From the NCBI RefSeq assembly GCF_019352895.1, contig NZ_JAAAFX010000005.1:129654-193653 (forward strand): a stretch of 64,000 nucleotides of DNA, in the 5' to 3' direction. Within the stretch, counting starts at the first letter, position 1. Every line of letters begins with the position of its first letter. The translations under genes were made by a program, and so were the position numbers. The notes beneath the pieces are model-generated. The model was not told where the DNA came from and ran no database searches. It saw only the letters and a list, made by a program, of their open reading frames with translations. This document shows positions 1-8,851 of the stretch, piece by piece. Origin of the DNA: Variovorax boronicumulans. Lineage in GTDB: Bacteria > Pseudomonadota > Gammaproteobacteria > Burkholderiales > Burkholderiaceae_C.

Positions 1-789
1 GCCTACGTGACGCGCGTGGGCGCCGACGAGTTCGGCAGCCGCCTGCTCGACCTGTGGCGCACGGAACAGGTCGACACGCAGGCGGTGGTGCGCGATGCGG
101 GCGCGCCCACCGGCGTCTACTTCGTCACGCACTCGGCGCAGGGCCATGCCTTCAGCTACCTGCGCGCAGGCAGCGCGGCCAGCCGCATGACCGGGGCCGA
201 ACTGCCGGCCGCGTTGATCCGAGACGCGCGCTTCCTGCATGTGTCGGGCATCAGCCAGGCGATCAGCACCAGCGCCTGCGATGCCGTCTTCGATGCGATC
301 GCGATCGCGCGCGAAGGCGGCACGCAGGTGGTCTACGACGCCAACCTGCGGCTCAAGCTCTGGTCGCTGGCGCGCGCACGTGCGGTGATCCGCGAGACGC
401 TGGCGCACTGCGACATCTTCCTGCCCAGCCTGGAGGATGCCGAACTGTTCACCGGGCTGGACGACGCCGAGGCCATCATCGACTGGTGCCTGCAGGCGGG
501 TGCGCCCACGGTCGTGCTCAAGCTGGGCAAGCAGGGCGCGGTCATCGGCACCGCGCACGAGCGCGTGCGCATCGCCGGCCACACGGTCGAGGCGGTCGAC
601 GCCACGGGCGCGGGGGACTGCTTCGCCGGTGCGCTGATGGCGCGCCTGGTCGCAGGCGATGCGCTGGCCGGCGCGGCGCGCTATGCCAACGCGGCCGCCG
701 CGCTCACCACCACCGGCTTCGGCGCGGTGGCGCCGATCCCGCGGCCTGAGGCGGTGCGGGCCTTCCTGGCGAGCCACGCCGCGGCATAG
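1..789 (+). CDS. PfkB-family sugar kinase, 2-keto-3-deoxygluconate kinase-like (5' truncated)
   Basis: The reading frame is open from base 1, so the N-terminus lies upstream of the window; about 262 residues are visible. The C-terminal PfkB signature DATGAGDCFAGA is present near visible residue 200; its Asp is the catalytic base in ribokinase-family enzymes. The segment YDANLRLKLW resembles the substrate-lid region of KDG kinases, which phosphorylate 2-keto-3-deoxygluconate at O-6 for cleavage to pyruvate and glyceraldehyde-3-phosphate. The family is clear; the substrate is an inference, because other PfkB kinases share these motifs. The gene ends convergently with the LysR gene that follows. 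Confidence 0.85.
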   Translation, partial: AYVTRVGADEFGSRLLDLWRTEQVDTQAVVRDAGAPTGVYFVTHSAQGHAFSYLRAGSAASRMTGAELPAALIRDARFLHVSGISQAISTSACDAVFDAIAIAREGGTQVVYDANLRLKLWSLARARAVIRETLAHCDIFLPSLEDAELFTGLDDAEAIIDWCLQAGAPTVVLKLGKQGAVIGTAHERVRIAGHTVEAVDATGAGDCFAGALMARLVAGDALAGAARYANAAAALTTTGFGAVAPIPRPEAVRAFLASHAAA

Positions 790-802
790 CGGCGCTGCGG
801 GT

Positions 803-1765
803 TCAGGCCGGCACTTCGTCCCGCGCCCGCTGCGCGCGCCCCGGCGCCGCGACCCGCGGCTGGGGTTCGATGGCCTGGCGCACCAGCTCGGCCAGCCGCA
901 GCACCGGCGCCTCGGGCCGGGCCTGCGCGCGGTAGAGCCACAGGCCCATCGGCGGCAGCTTGGGCAGGCCCGCGGTCGCGGCATCGATGCCGCGCACCGA
1001 CGGGGGCAGGCCGAAGGGCGTGCGCAGGGTCAGGCCCAGGCCGGCCGAGGTCGCGGCCCAGAGCGCGCCCAGGCTCGAACTGCTGAAGGCGTGGCGCCAG
1101 GGGATGCCCGCGCGGTCGAGCGCGTTCGTCGCGATGTCGCGCACCGGGCAGGGCGCGTCGAGCAGCACCAGCGGCAGCGCCTCGGCGCTGCGCGCCTGCC
1201 GTTCGGGCCACCAGTACGGCCGGTCTCCTGCGGGGGCTGCGGCCGTGCCGATCCATTGCAGCGGCGCCTTGAGCAGCCGCTCGCCGTAGGGCATCGGCGG
1301 ATGGTCGCCCGTGTCCCAGACCAGCGCGAGGTCGAGCTTGCCCAGCGTCAGCCGCTCGCGCAGTTCGGCGCAGCGCACCATGCACGCCTCGATGCGCACC
1401 TTGGGATGGGCGCGCGCGAAGCGGCCCAGCACCGTGGGCAGCAGCGTCTCGCCGAAGTCCTCCTGCAGGCCCAGCCGTACCCAGCCCTCGAGATCGGCGC
1501 CGCGCATCGCGGCCGCGGCTTCGTCGTTGAGCTCAAGCAGCCGGTGCGCGTAGGCCAGCAGGGTCTGGCCGGCATCGGTCAGCTCGAGGCCGCGGCCGGC
1601 CTTGCGGAACAGCGCGGTGCCGGCCTGCGCTTCGAGCTTCTTCAATTGCGCGCTCACGGCCGAGGTCGAGCGCCCCAGCTTGTCGGCCGCGCGCGCATAG
1701 CTGCCCAGCGCGATGCCGGTGGAGAAGCTGCGCAGCACGTCGAGATCGAACATCACATGGCTCAT
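803..1765 (-). CDS. LysR-family transcriptional regulator
   Basis: A 320-residue protein of normal LysR length. The N-terminal winged HTH is visible at about residues 8-65 (SYARAADKLGRSTSAVSAQL, then LELTDAG), followed by a periplasmic-binding-protein-like effector domain. A second Met five residues in is an alternative start. It is divergent from the MFS transporter, with 83 bp between the two start codons. LysR proteins usually regulate the divergent gene, so control of that transporter is the natural inference. The co-inducer is unknown. Confidence 0.9.
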   Translation of the reverse strand: MSHVMFDLDVLRSFSTGIALGSYARAADKLGRSTSAVSAQLKKLEAQAGTALFRKAGRGLELTDAGQTLLAYAHRLLELNDEAAAAMRGADLEGWVRLGLQEDFGETLLPTVLGRFARAHPKVRIEACMVRCAELRERLTLGKLDLALVWDTGDHPPMPYGERLLKAPLQWIGTAAAPAGDRPYWWPERQARSAEALPLVLLDAPCPVRDIATNALDRAGIPWRHAFSSSSLGALWAATSAGLGLTLRTPFGLPPSVRGIDAATAGLPKLPPMGLWLYRAQARPEAPVLRLAELVRQAIEPQPRVAAPGRAQRARDEVPA

Positions 1766-1848
1766 CTGGACTGTCCTGGATTTTGGGATGGTGTGGCCAT
1801 TATTTTCTGATTTTCAAAACCTTGGCGGCGCCCGAGACTTCGCCCACC

Positions 1849-3123
1849 ATGCATTCCGACGCCGCGCTGTCCCTCCCTTCGTCCGCTTCCTCCACCCTCG
1901 GTCCGCGCCATCGATGGAAGGTGCTGGCCGCCGGCGTGGCCGCCAACGCGGCCTTCTCGGTGGCCTTCAGCGGCATCCCCATGACCGCCGTGCTGATGCG
2001 CTCGGGCTACCGGCTCGACAACGCCACGCTGGGCCTGGTGCTGGGCCTCATGGGCCTGGGCATCGCGTTGAGCGAACTGCCCTGGGGCCTGCTCACCGAC
2101 CGCTGGGGCGACCGCCCGGTGCTGCTGCTCGGCCTGGGCGCCACCGCAGCCGCACTCGCGGCGATGGCGCTGTGGGCCGCGCCGCATGGCGACCAGATAC
2201 CGGGGCTGGGCTGGCTGGCCGTCGGCCTGCTGAGCGTGGGCCTGCTGGGCGGCAGCGTCAACGGCGCCAGCGGCCGGGCCGTGATGACCTGGTTCGACGA
2301 AAGCGAACGCGGCCTGGCGATGAGCATCCGCCAGACCGCCGTGCCGCTGGGCGGTGCCGTCGGCGCGCTGCTGTTGCCCCTGCTGGCGCTGCACGGCGGC
2401 TTCCGCATGCTGTACGCGGTGCTGGCCGGGCTGTGTGCGCTGGGGGCGCTGATGGCCTGGGCCTGGGTGCACGAGCCTGCGGTGCCGATGCGCACACCGG
2501 CGCCCGTGGCCGGTGGCACCCACGAGCGCGGGCCGCTGCACGATGCGCGCATCTGGCGCATCGTGGCCGGCATCGGCATCCTGTGTTCGGCGCAGTTCGC
2601 GGTGCTGTCCTTCGGCACCGTGTTCCTGCACGACTTCGGCCACCTGGGTTGGGCGGCCATCACCGCCGCGATGGTCGCGGTGCAGGTCGGCGCGATGGTC
2701 ATGCGCGTGTGGAGCGGCCGCTGGACCGACCGTCGGCGCAACCGCCCGGCCTACCTGCGCGGCTGCGCGCTGCTGAGCCTGCTGCTGTTCGCGGCGCTCG
2801 GCGCGCTCACGCTGTCGGGCGCGATGGCCACGCAGACCTCGGCGGGACGCATCGGCCTGCTGGTGCTGCTGACGCTGGCCGGCATCAGCGTGTCGGCCTG
2901 GCACGGCGTGGCCTACACCGAGCTCGCGACCCTGGCCGGTGCGGCGCGCGCCGGCACCGCGCTGGGCATGGCGAACACCAGCGTCTTCCTGTTCTGCTTC
3001 GTCACGCCGCTGCTGATCCCGCACCTGCTCACGCTGCAGGGATGGCCGCTGGTGTGGTTCGTCGCGGGCGGGTGCGCGCTGGCGGCCATGCCCTTGATGC
3101 TGCCCGCGCGGGTGCGGCGCTGA
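1849..3123 (+). CDS. MFS transporter
   Basis: A 424-residue hydrophobic protein with about twelve predicted membrane segments and the major-facilitator loop 2-3 pattern GLLTDRWGDRPVLL. The frame stays open upstream to 1783, but the ATG at 1849 is preferred: it leaves a short polar N-terminus before the first helix, and the upstream codons overlap the divergent promoter region. The substrate cannot be read from the sequence. Divergence from a LysR regulator suggests inducible uptake or export of a small molecule. Confidence 0.85.
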   Translation: MHSDAALSLPSSASSTLGPRHRWKVLAAGVAANAAFSVAFSGIPMTAVLMRSGYRLDNATLGLVLGLMGLGIALSELPWGLLTDRWGDRPVLLLGLGATAAALAAMALWAAPHGDQIPGLGWLAVGLLSVGLLGGSVNGASGRAVMTWFDESERGLAMSIRQTAVPLGGAVGALLLPLLALHGGFRMLYAVLAGLCALGALMAWAWVHEPAVPMRTPAPVAGGTHERGPLHDARIWRIVAGIGILCSAQFAVLSFGTVFLHDFGHLGWAAITAAMVAVQVGAMVMRVWSGRWTDRRRNRPAYLRGCALLSLLLFAALGALTLSGAMATQTSAGRIGLLVLLTLAGISVSAWHGVAYTELATLAGAARAGTALGMANTSVFLFCFVTPLLIPHLLTLQGWPLVWFVAGGCALAAMPLMLPARVRR

Positions 3124-3132
3124 GGGCCGGCC

Positions 3133-3909
3133 CTAAGCCGCGAAGTACCGCCAGAGCAGCGCCAGCCCCGAGCACAGCACGACCACGCTCACGATGCGCA
3201 TGAACTGCGCCCGTGGCATCCCGAGCGTGAGGCGCCGGCCGACGGCCGTGCCGACCAGCATCGCGGGCACCAGCCACAGCGCGAGCAGCAGCAGCGCCCG
3301 GTCGGCATAGACGCCCGCCAGCAGGAACAGGACGGCGCGCGTCAGCGTCGACAGCCCGATCAGCGTGGACTGCGTCACGCGGATGCGCTCGCTGGCCTCG
3401 ATGCGCCCGGCCAGGTAGATCGCGTAGATGAAGCCGCCGCTGCCGAACAGCGCGGAGAACAGTCCGCCGACCGCGCCGAAGGGCCAGGCCGCGCGCGGCG
3501 ACAGCCGTGCCTTCTGCTTGAAGCCGGCGAGCGCGTAGAGCCCGTAGCCCACCGCGAAGAACCCCAGCGCAGCCAGCAGCACCTCGGGCCGGCCGTGCAG
3601 CAGGATCGCCGCGCCGACCAGGCTTCCCAGCGCCATCGCGGGCACGATGCGCCGCAACTCGCCGGTGTCGGCCGAGCGGCCGTCGCGCAGCACGTTCACT
3701 GTGGCCGCCGCGAAGTCCAGCAGCGCGAGCAGCGGCACGATCACCGCCACCGGCACGAACTGCGCGAGCAGCGGGCCGGCCACCAGCGCGGTGCCGAAGC
3801 CGGCCAGGCCGAAGATCACATAGGCCAGCGTGACGCCGGCGCAGACCAGAAGCAGGTGCAGCGGTGCGAGCGGCAACGCGGCCGACACGGAAGAGAAGAG
3901 GGCGTCCAC
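3133..3909 (-). CDS. TauE/SafE-family membrane permease
   Basis: About 258 residues, almost entirely hydrophobic, with the two-half arrangement of TauE/SafE (DUF81) proteins: an N-terminal glycine-rich stretch (VIFGLAGFGTALVAGPLLAQ) and a second half with a similar FGSGGFIYAIYLAG stretch. Members have been linked to export of sulfite or sulfoacetate, or transport of other organic anions. The start is taken as the GTG at 3909; the frame is open well upstream, but that part is arginine-rich and antisense to the neighbour. It shares direction with the LysR gene 94 bp upstream and converges on the MFS gene with a 9-bp gap. Confidence 0.8.
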   Translation of the reverse strand: MDALFSSVSAALPLAPLHLLLVCAGVTLAYVIFGLAGFGTALVAGPLLAQFVPVAVIVPLLALLDFAAATVNVLRDGRSADTGELRRIVPAMALGSLVGAAILLHGRPEVLLAALGFFAVGYGLYALAGFKQKARLSPRAAWPFGAVGGLFSALFGSGGFIYAIYLAGRIEASERIRVTQSTLIGLSTLTRAVLFLLAGVYADRALLLLALWLVPAMLVGTAVGRRLTLGMPRAQFMRIVSVVVLCSGLALLWRYFAA

Positions 3910-4003
3910 GCGGCGGGGTTCCGATGACAAGAAGAGGAAGCCGAATCTATAGGCCTGCGCATCGCGGCGCCAATACCGAATGCGGCGCGGCGTGATCTCG
4001 AAA

Positions 4004-4918
4004 TCAGCTGGATGCGCTGCGGTCCTCGCGGCCCACGGCCCGCACCAGGGCGTCGGCAAAGCGCAGCACGCGCGCCGGCGCGTCGGGCCGCCACAGCGCG
4101 AGCAGCTCGGTCGTGCAGGCCGGGTCTTCCAGTGCCAGCACGCACACGCCCTCGGGCGCGTACCGGCCCATCGAGGCGGGCACCACGGCCACGCCCAGGC
4201 CGCCCTGCACCAGTGCCAGTTGCGCCCACTTGCGCGAACGCACTGCCGCCGCCAGCGGCTGGAAGCCGGCCGCCGCACACAGCTCGGCCACCCGATGGCT
4301 CAGGCCACCGCGTTCGCGGTGCGGCAGCGCGACGAAGCGCTGGTCGCGCAGTTCCGCCAGCGCGATCCGCTCACGGCCCGCGAGCACATGGCCGGCCGGC
4401 ACGAGTGCCACCAGCGGCTCCTCGTAGAGCACCACATGGCGCACGCCCTCGTAGCGCCGCAGGATGGGCGCGCGCGCCAGGCCGATGTCGGCGCGGCCCT
4501 CGTGCACCTCGAGCGCCTGGCTTTCCGACGAGGCCTGCGCCACCTCGATCGTGATCGACGGGTTCTGCTCCGCATGGCGCCGGAGCAACGCAAGCAGGGG
4601 TGCTGTCAGCGGGACCGAACTCGAATGCAGCAGCTGCAAGGTGCCCTGTGTGCCGCGCTGCGCATGCGCGGCATTGGCCGCCGCGCTTTCGAGCGCCGCG
4701 AGAATGCGCCGCGCATCGGCATAGAGCGACTGGCCCGCGGGCGTCATGGCCAGCTTGCGCGCGTCGCGCAACAGCAGCGGCACCTGCAGTTCGCGCTCCA
4801 TCTCGCGCACCTGCCGGCTCAGCGCCGACTGCGCGACGAACAGCCGCTCGGCCGCCGGACTGAAGCCGCCCGCATCGACTATCTCCACGAAATAGCGCAG
4901 TTGCCGATGGGTGAGCAT
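4004..4918 (-). CDS. LysR-family transcriptional regulator
   Basis: 304 residues from the ATG at 4918, beginning MLTHRQLRYFVEI, a classic LysR start. The HTH follows (FSPAAERLFVAQSALSRQV) with the usual linker and effector domain. The frame remains open upstream, but only this Met gives a normal N-terminus. It lies immediately upstream of the TauE/SafE gene on the same strand, so it may share a transcript with it. The opposite flank is the divergent Mrr-like gene, 179 bp away. Confidence 0.9.
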   Translation of the reverse strand: MLTHRQLRYFVEIVDAGGFSPAAERLFVAQSALSRQVREMERELQVPLLLRDARKLAMTPAGQSLYADARRILAALESAAANAAHAQRGTQGTLQLLHSSSVPLTAPLLALLRRHAEQNPSITIEVAQASSESQALEVHEGRADIGLARAPILRRYEGVRHVVLYEEPLVALVPAGHVLAGRERIALAELRDQRFVALPHRERGGLSHRVAELCAAAGFQPLAAAVRSRKWAQLALVQGGLGVAVVPASMGRYAPEGVCVLALEDPACTTELLALWRPDAPARVLRFADALVRAVGREDRSASS

Positions 4919-5097
4919 GGGGGGATTCTGGCATTCGGGTCGGCGCCGAACGGCACCTGCGCAAAGGCTGCTGGTCGACCGTCGCCAGGGCGCCGTGACG
5001 GTCGACCACGGGGAAGGCCGATCCAGTTTGCTCAAAAGTATTGCAAAATGTTTCTTGAGGGCATGGCAGATCGCCGCCCCCCCGAGGAGCACGCACG

Positions 5098-5964
5098 ATG
5101 GCAAGACGCAGGAAGACCGGTGCCGACGATCTGATGGATCTGGTGGCGCTCCTGCCGTGGTGGGCGGGCCTGGGATTGGCGGTGTTGAGCTACCTCGTGC
5201 TGCATGCCCTGGCGACAGCGCCCGTGCCCCTGGCCCAGAGTGCTCAGGACATGGGCCAAGTGGCTGTACGCGGCCTCTGGCGTGGCCTCGCCTATGCGGG
5301 GCAGTTCATCCTGCCGTTTCTCTGCGCCATGGGCGCATTGGCTTCGGTGCTTCGGCGCCGCCGGCGTCGCACGCTGCTGAACACCGTCTCGCAAAGCAAG
5401 GCCGCCGATGCGCTCGAAGGCATGACATGGCAAGCGTTCGAGTTGCTCGTCGGCGAGGCCTTCCGCCAACAGGGCTACACGGTCCAGGAGCGCGGTGGTG
5501 GTGGTGCCGACGGCGGCATCGATCTGGTGCTCGGCAAGGCCGGCGAGAAGGTCTTCGTCCAATGCAAGCAGTGGAAGGCCTTCAAGGTCGGCGTCACCGT
5601 CGTGCGCGAGCTGTACGGTGTCATGGCCGCAGGCGGTGCTGCCGGCGGGGTGGTCGTCACATCGGGTCGGTTCACGCAGGAAGCGACGGCCTTCGCCGAA
5701 GGGCGGAACATCCGCCTTGTCGATGGGCCTGCGCTGCTGCAATGGATTCGGCAGGGGCGCGCGGCACCGGGGCATTCGGATAGGCCACTGAAAAGTGAAG
5801 CTGCACCGGCCTTCGCGTCGGTCCATGACGCGCCTGCCTGCCCGGTCTGCGCTCAATCCATGGTGCGCAGGGTCGCCAAGCGTGGCGCCTCGGCGGGACG
5901 TGCATTCTGGGGATGCGAAGCCTATCCGGGCTGCAAGGGCACGCGCTCGATCGATGGCGCTTGA
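5098..5964 (+). CDS. Membrane-anchored Mrr-type restriction endonuclease-like protein with C-terminal zinc finger
   Basis: 288 residues in three parts. Two hydrophobic helices lie at about residues 17-41 and 60-85. An Mrr_cat nuclease domain spans about 105-225; it shows the PD-(D/E)xK-like core DGGIDLVL followed by VQCKQW, the pattern of Mrr-family nucleases that cut modified DNA. A C4 zinc finger of the topoisomerase type follows, with Cys 248, 251, 273 and 279. A GAGGAG ribosome-binding site precedes the ATG. An AT-rich, promoter-like patch lies at about 5023-5056. No methyltransferase is adjacent, so this is not an ordinary restriction-modification pair. A role in DNA quality control or phage defence is inference. 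Confidence 0.8.
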   Translation: MARRRKTGADDLMDLVALLPWWAGLGLAVLSYLVLHALATAPVPLAQSAQDMGQVAVRGLWRGLAYAGQFILPFLCAMGALASVLRRRRRRTLLNTVSQSKAADALEGMTWQAFELLVGEAFRQQGYTVQERGGGGADGGIDLVLGKAGEKVFVQCKQWKAFKVGVTVVRELYGVMAAGGAAGGVVVTSGRFTQEATAFAEGRNIRLVDGPALLQWIRQGRAAPGHSDRPLKSEAAPAFASVHDAPACPVCAQSMVRRVAKRGASAGRAFWGCEAYPGCKGTRSIDGA

Positions 5965-6119
5965 TGCCGTCAGGTCGCGCGGGCGAACGAACGACGTGCG
6001 ACTTCCGCCACTGGGCGATGCCCTCCCCTGGAAGCGACGGCGCGTGAAGAAGCGGCACGCCCGGAAAGCAGCTGCCTGAAGTTCGTGCGGGTGGCAATCC
6101 TGCGCAAGAGTCTGGATCT

Positions 6120-6812
6120 CTACAGCGAGCAGGTCGACGGCGTCATGCGCGAAGGCGCTGTGGCGTGCGCCGAAGCACACAGCCGCAAGGCCCCGGTCGC
6201 ACCACCTTCGGCCTTCGCGCAGGACTCGTAGAGGATGCGCATCACCGATTGAACATGCAGTTCGTCGCGCAGGCTGCGCCGTGACTGGGCCAGCTCGAAG
6301 AGCAGCCCCGTCATGCCCGCCTGAAAGGCGTCCGCGAGCAGGCCGAGGTCGGCCGACGCGATACCGGGCCGGAGCTCTCCACGCGCCAGGGCCCCGGAGA
6401 ACACCGCCAACAAATGGGCGTCCATCTGTCGACGCGCCCGCACGACGCGGCGCTTGACATAGGGCTGGGCCTCGGTCCACTCGACCTTGCACAGGATGAT
6501 CCGCAGCACCCGGCGGATGGACTGACTCCGAGCCGTCTCGAGCAGTGCGGTGGTCAGCCTGTCGCAGTCCTCCCTCAGCGAGTCGCCCGACGTGACGTGC
6601 TCGGTCGGCATCCGGATGCTCTCCAGCAACGCCGCCAGCAGGGCGTGCTTGTCCTTGAAGTGCCAGTAGACCGCACCGCGCGTCACCAGCGCCTTGCGCG
6701 CCACGTCTTCCAGCGAGGTGCTCGACACGCCCTTGCTGCAGAAGGCCAGAGACGCCGCATCCAGGATGCGTTGCCGCGTCTGCTGCGCTTGCCCGTGGGT
6801 TCTGCGGGCCAC
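6120..6812 (-). CDS. TetR/AcrR-family transcriptional regulator
   Basis: 230 residues with a GTG start only 4 bp after the stop of the upstream TetR gene, so the two are probably co-transcribed. The N-terminal HTH contains the pattern TSLEDVARKALVTRGAVYWH, close to the AcrR/TtgR/MexR-type repressors of RND pumps, and the C-terminal region matches their ligand-binding type in length. The C-terminal 25 residues are low-complexity and probably disordered. Given the divergent RND operon, it is a likely efflux repressor, although which of the two TetR proteins binds the operator is unknown. Confidence 0.88.
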   Translation of the reverse strand: MARRTHGQAQQTRQRILDAASLAFCSKGVSSTSLEDVARKALVTRGAVYWHFKDKHALLAALLESIRMPTEHVTSGDSLREDCDRLTTALLETARSQSIRRVLRIILCKVEWTEAQPYVKRRVVRARRQMDAHLLAVFSGALARGELRPGIASADLGLLADAFQAGMTGLLFELAQSRRSLRDELHVQSVMRILYESCAKAEGGATGALRLCASAHATAPSRMTPSTCSL

Positions 6813-6816
6813 CCGC

Positions 6817-7428
6817 CTACTCGCTCATCAGCATGCGAAAGACCCGCTGCACCACGGCGGTGGTGGCCGCCTTGTTCATCGACGGATCGCAGAGCGCGCG
6901 GATCGCCAGCCCGTCGAACAAGGAGCTCAACACCGTGATGCGAGCCTCGAGTTCGGCGCGGGGCAGCTTCTTCAGCGCCGGCGATTGAAGCCAGAGATCG
7001 CGCATCCGGTTGCGCAAGGTCTGGTCGACCTGCTGGATCGCGGCGGCGATCACCGGGTTGCGCGAGGCCTCGGCCAGGATCTCCAGGTCGAGCCCGTTGC
7101 GCCGCTCGTCGGCGCGCGCATTGATGCCTTCCGCGACCTCGGCGACCACGGCCTCCATGATGCCGATCGACCGGGCGGCCTCACCGATGCGGTGCACCAG
7201 CTCGAGGGTCTCGTGCAGGTATTGCTCGACGATGCCGGCAACGATCGCCTCCTTGTTGTCGAAGTAGTGATAGATGTGGCCGGCGCTCATGCCCGCGGCC
7301 TGCGAGATGCGCTGGATGCTGGTGCCATGAAAGCCGTGATCGCGAAAGCAGGCGCTGGCTGCGTCCAGCACCTGCTGGCGGCGTGCTTCGCCGCGCACGG
7401 GTTCCGGCGCACGGGGTGGGGCGCTCAT
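6817..7428 (-). CDS. TetR-family transcriptional regulator, probable repressor of the divergent RND pump
   Basis: 203 residues from the ATG at 7428 (MSAPPRAPEP). The TetR HTH is at about residues 14-60 (TSIQRISQAAGMSAGHIYHY). A longer frame reaches 7500, but this start leaves a normal N-terminus. It is the promoter-proximal gene of a two-TetR operon and faces the efflux operon across a 171-bp region that holds a large palindrome. That arrangement is standard for a local autoregulated repressor. The inducer is not evident. Confidence 0.9.
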   Translation of the reverse strand: MSAPPRAPEPVRGEARRQQVLDAASACFRDHGFHGTSIQRISQAAGMSAGHIYHYFDNKEAIVAGIVEQYLHETLELVHRIGEAARSIGIMEAVVAEVAEGINARADERRNGLDLEILAEASRNPVIAAAIQQVDQTLRNRMRDLWLQSPALKKLPRAELEARITVLSSLFDGLAIRALCDPSMNKAATTAVVQRVFRMLMSE

Positions 7429-7518
7429 GGCGTGGTCCTCTGGTTGTCGGGCATGTCTCGTTTGTACAGCGTTCATCGGCGCGGCCGGCGTCGGAGCCAA
7501 TCCCTTGCATTGGACAGA

Positions 7519-7552
7519 AATAGAATATTCATTCTAGAATGATCATTCTATT
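7519..7552. promoter_or_regulatory. 34-bp near-perfect palindromic operator between tetR and the RND operon
   Basis: The segment reads nearly the same on both strands: 30 of 34 positions are symmetric around 7535.5. The core TCATTCTAGAATGA (7529-7542) is perfectly palindromic, and the outer arms AATAGAAT/ATTCTATT also match. It is strongly AT-rich within GC-rich surroundings and sits between the divergent starts at 7428 and 7600. TetR proteins bind palindromes of this size as one or two dimers, so joint repression of both directions is likely. Confidence 0.8.
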
Positions 7553-7599
7553 TTGGTCAACGCCTTGGCGTTGCCCGCTCCAACACTGCGAATCTGCCC

Positions 7600-8838
7600 A
7601 TGAACTCCTTCCGCGAACCCCTGTTGTTTGTGCGTCCCTTTGCCTTGTCGGCGGTGATGCTCCTGGCGCTTTCTGCCTGCGGCGGAAAGGACGGCGCACC
7701 GGCGGCCGCCGCCGCGGCCCCACCCGCCGCTTCCGTCGGTGTGATCGTGGCGACCCCGGGCGACGTCGGCCTGGTGACCGAGCTGCCCGGCCGGCTCGAA
7801 GCGTCTCGCGTGGCGCAGGTGCGTGCCCGCGCGGCCGGCATCCTGCAGGAGCGCGTGTTCCGTGAGGGCAGCGACGTGAAGGCCGGGCAGCCGCTCTTCA
7901 GGATCGATCCCGCGCCCTACGCCGCCGCCGCGCAGAGCGCTGCCGCCGGGCTGGCGCGGGCCGAGGCCAACGCGGCGCAGGCGCGCGCGCTGGCCGAACG
8001 CTACCGGCCGCTGGTCGAAGCCAATGCGGTGAGCAAGCAGGAGTACGCCAACGCCGTGGCCGCGGCCAAGTCGGCCGATGCCGATGTGGCCGTGGGCCGC
8101 GCCGCGGTGGCCACGGCACGGATCAACCTGGGCTACGCCAGCGTGACGGCGCCGATCTCGGGCCGCATCGGCCGGGCCCTCGTGACCGAGGGCGCGCTGG
8201 TCGGCCAGGGCGATGCCACCGAGCTCGCGGTGATCCAGCAGATCGACCCCATGTACGTCAACTTCACCCAGTCGGCGAACGAGGTGCTCAGGCTGCGCCG
8301 CGCGATGGAGGACGGGCAGTTCAAGCGCGCGAATGGCAGCGCCGCCGCCAGCGTGCGCCTCGTGCTCGAGGACGGCTCCGAGTTTCCGCGGGCCGGCAAG
8401 CTGCTGTTCTCCGACCTCACGGTCGATGCGAGCACCGGCCAGGTCGCGCTGCGCGCGGAGATTCCCAACCCCGATGGCACATTGCTGCCGGGCCTGTACG
8501 TGCGCGTGCGCATCGAGCAGGCGCAGGCCGCCAATGCCATCAGCGTGCCGCAGCAGGCCGTCACGCGCACCGGCCAGGGCGACACGCTGAAGGTGGTCGA
8601 TGCGCAAGGCAAGGTCAGTTCGCGCGACGTGAAGATCAGCATGGCGCGCGACAACCGCTGGCTGGTGCTCGATGGCCTCCAGGCCGGTGAGCAGGTCATG
8701 GTCGACGGATTCCAGAAGCTCCAGATGATGCCGCCCGGCACGCCCGTGAAGGCGGTGCCGTGGCAGGACCCGGCCGTGAAGAAGGCCGATGCGCCTGCTG
8801 CCTCGCCTGCAGCCACGGCCTCCATGCCCAAGCCATAA
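7600..8838 (+). CDS. RND efflux periplasmic adaptor (AcrA/MexA/TtgA-like membrane fusion lipoprotein)
   Basis: 412 residues with a lipoprotein signal peptide ending in the lipobox LSAC (Cys at about residue 27). The order is then a biotinyl-lipoyl/hairpin region (about 50-190, including RARAAGILQERVF and a long Ala-rich alpha-hairpin), a beta-barrel region and a membrane-proximal domain. It links the inner-membrane RND pump to the outer-membrane channel. It is the first gene of the operon, 13 bp before the pump gene. The export substrate cannot be read from sequence; the relatives cited export drugs and solvents. Confidence 0.93.
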   Translation: MNSFREPLLFVRPFALSAVMLLALSACGGKDGAPAAAAAAPPAASVGVIVATPGDVGLVTELPGRLEASRVAQVRARAAGILQERVFREGSDVKAGQPLFRIDPAPYAAAAQSAAAGLARAEANAAQARALAERYRPLVEANAVSKQEYANAVAAAKSADADVAVGRAAVATARINLGYASVTAPISGRIGRALVTEGALVGQGDATELAVIQQIDPMYVNFTQSANEVLRLRRAMEDGQFKRANGSAAASVRLVLEDGSEFPRAGKLLFSDLTVDASTGQVALRAEIPNPDGTLLPGLYVRVRIEQAQAANAISVPQQAVTRTGQGDTLKVVDAQGKVSSRDVKISMARDNRWLVLDGLQAGEQVMVDGFQKLQMMPPGTPVKAVPWQDPAVKKADAPAASPAATASMPKP

Positions 8839-8851
8839 GAGGACCCGTCGC

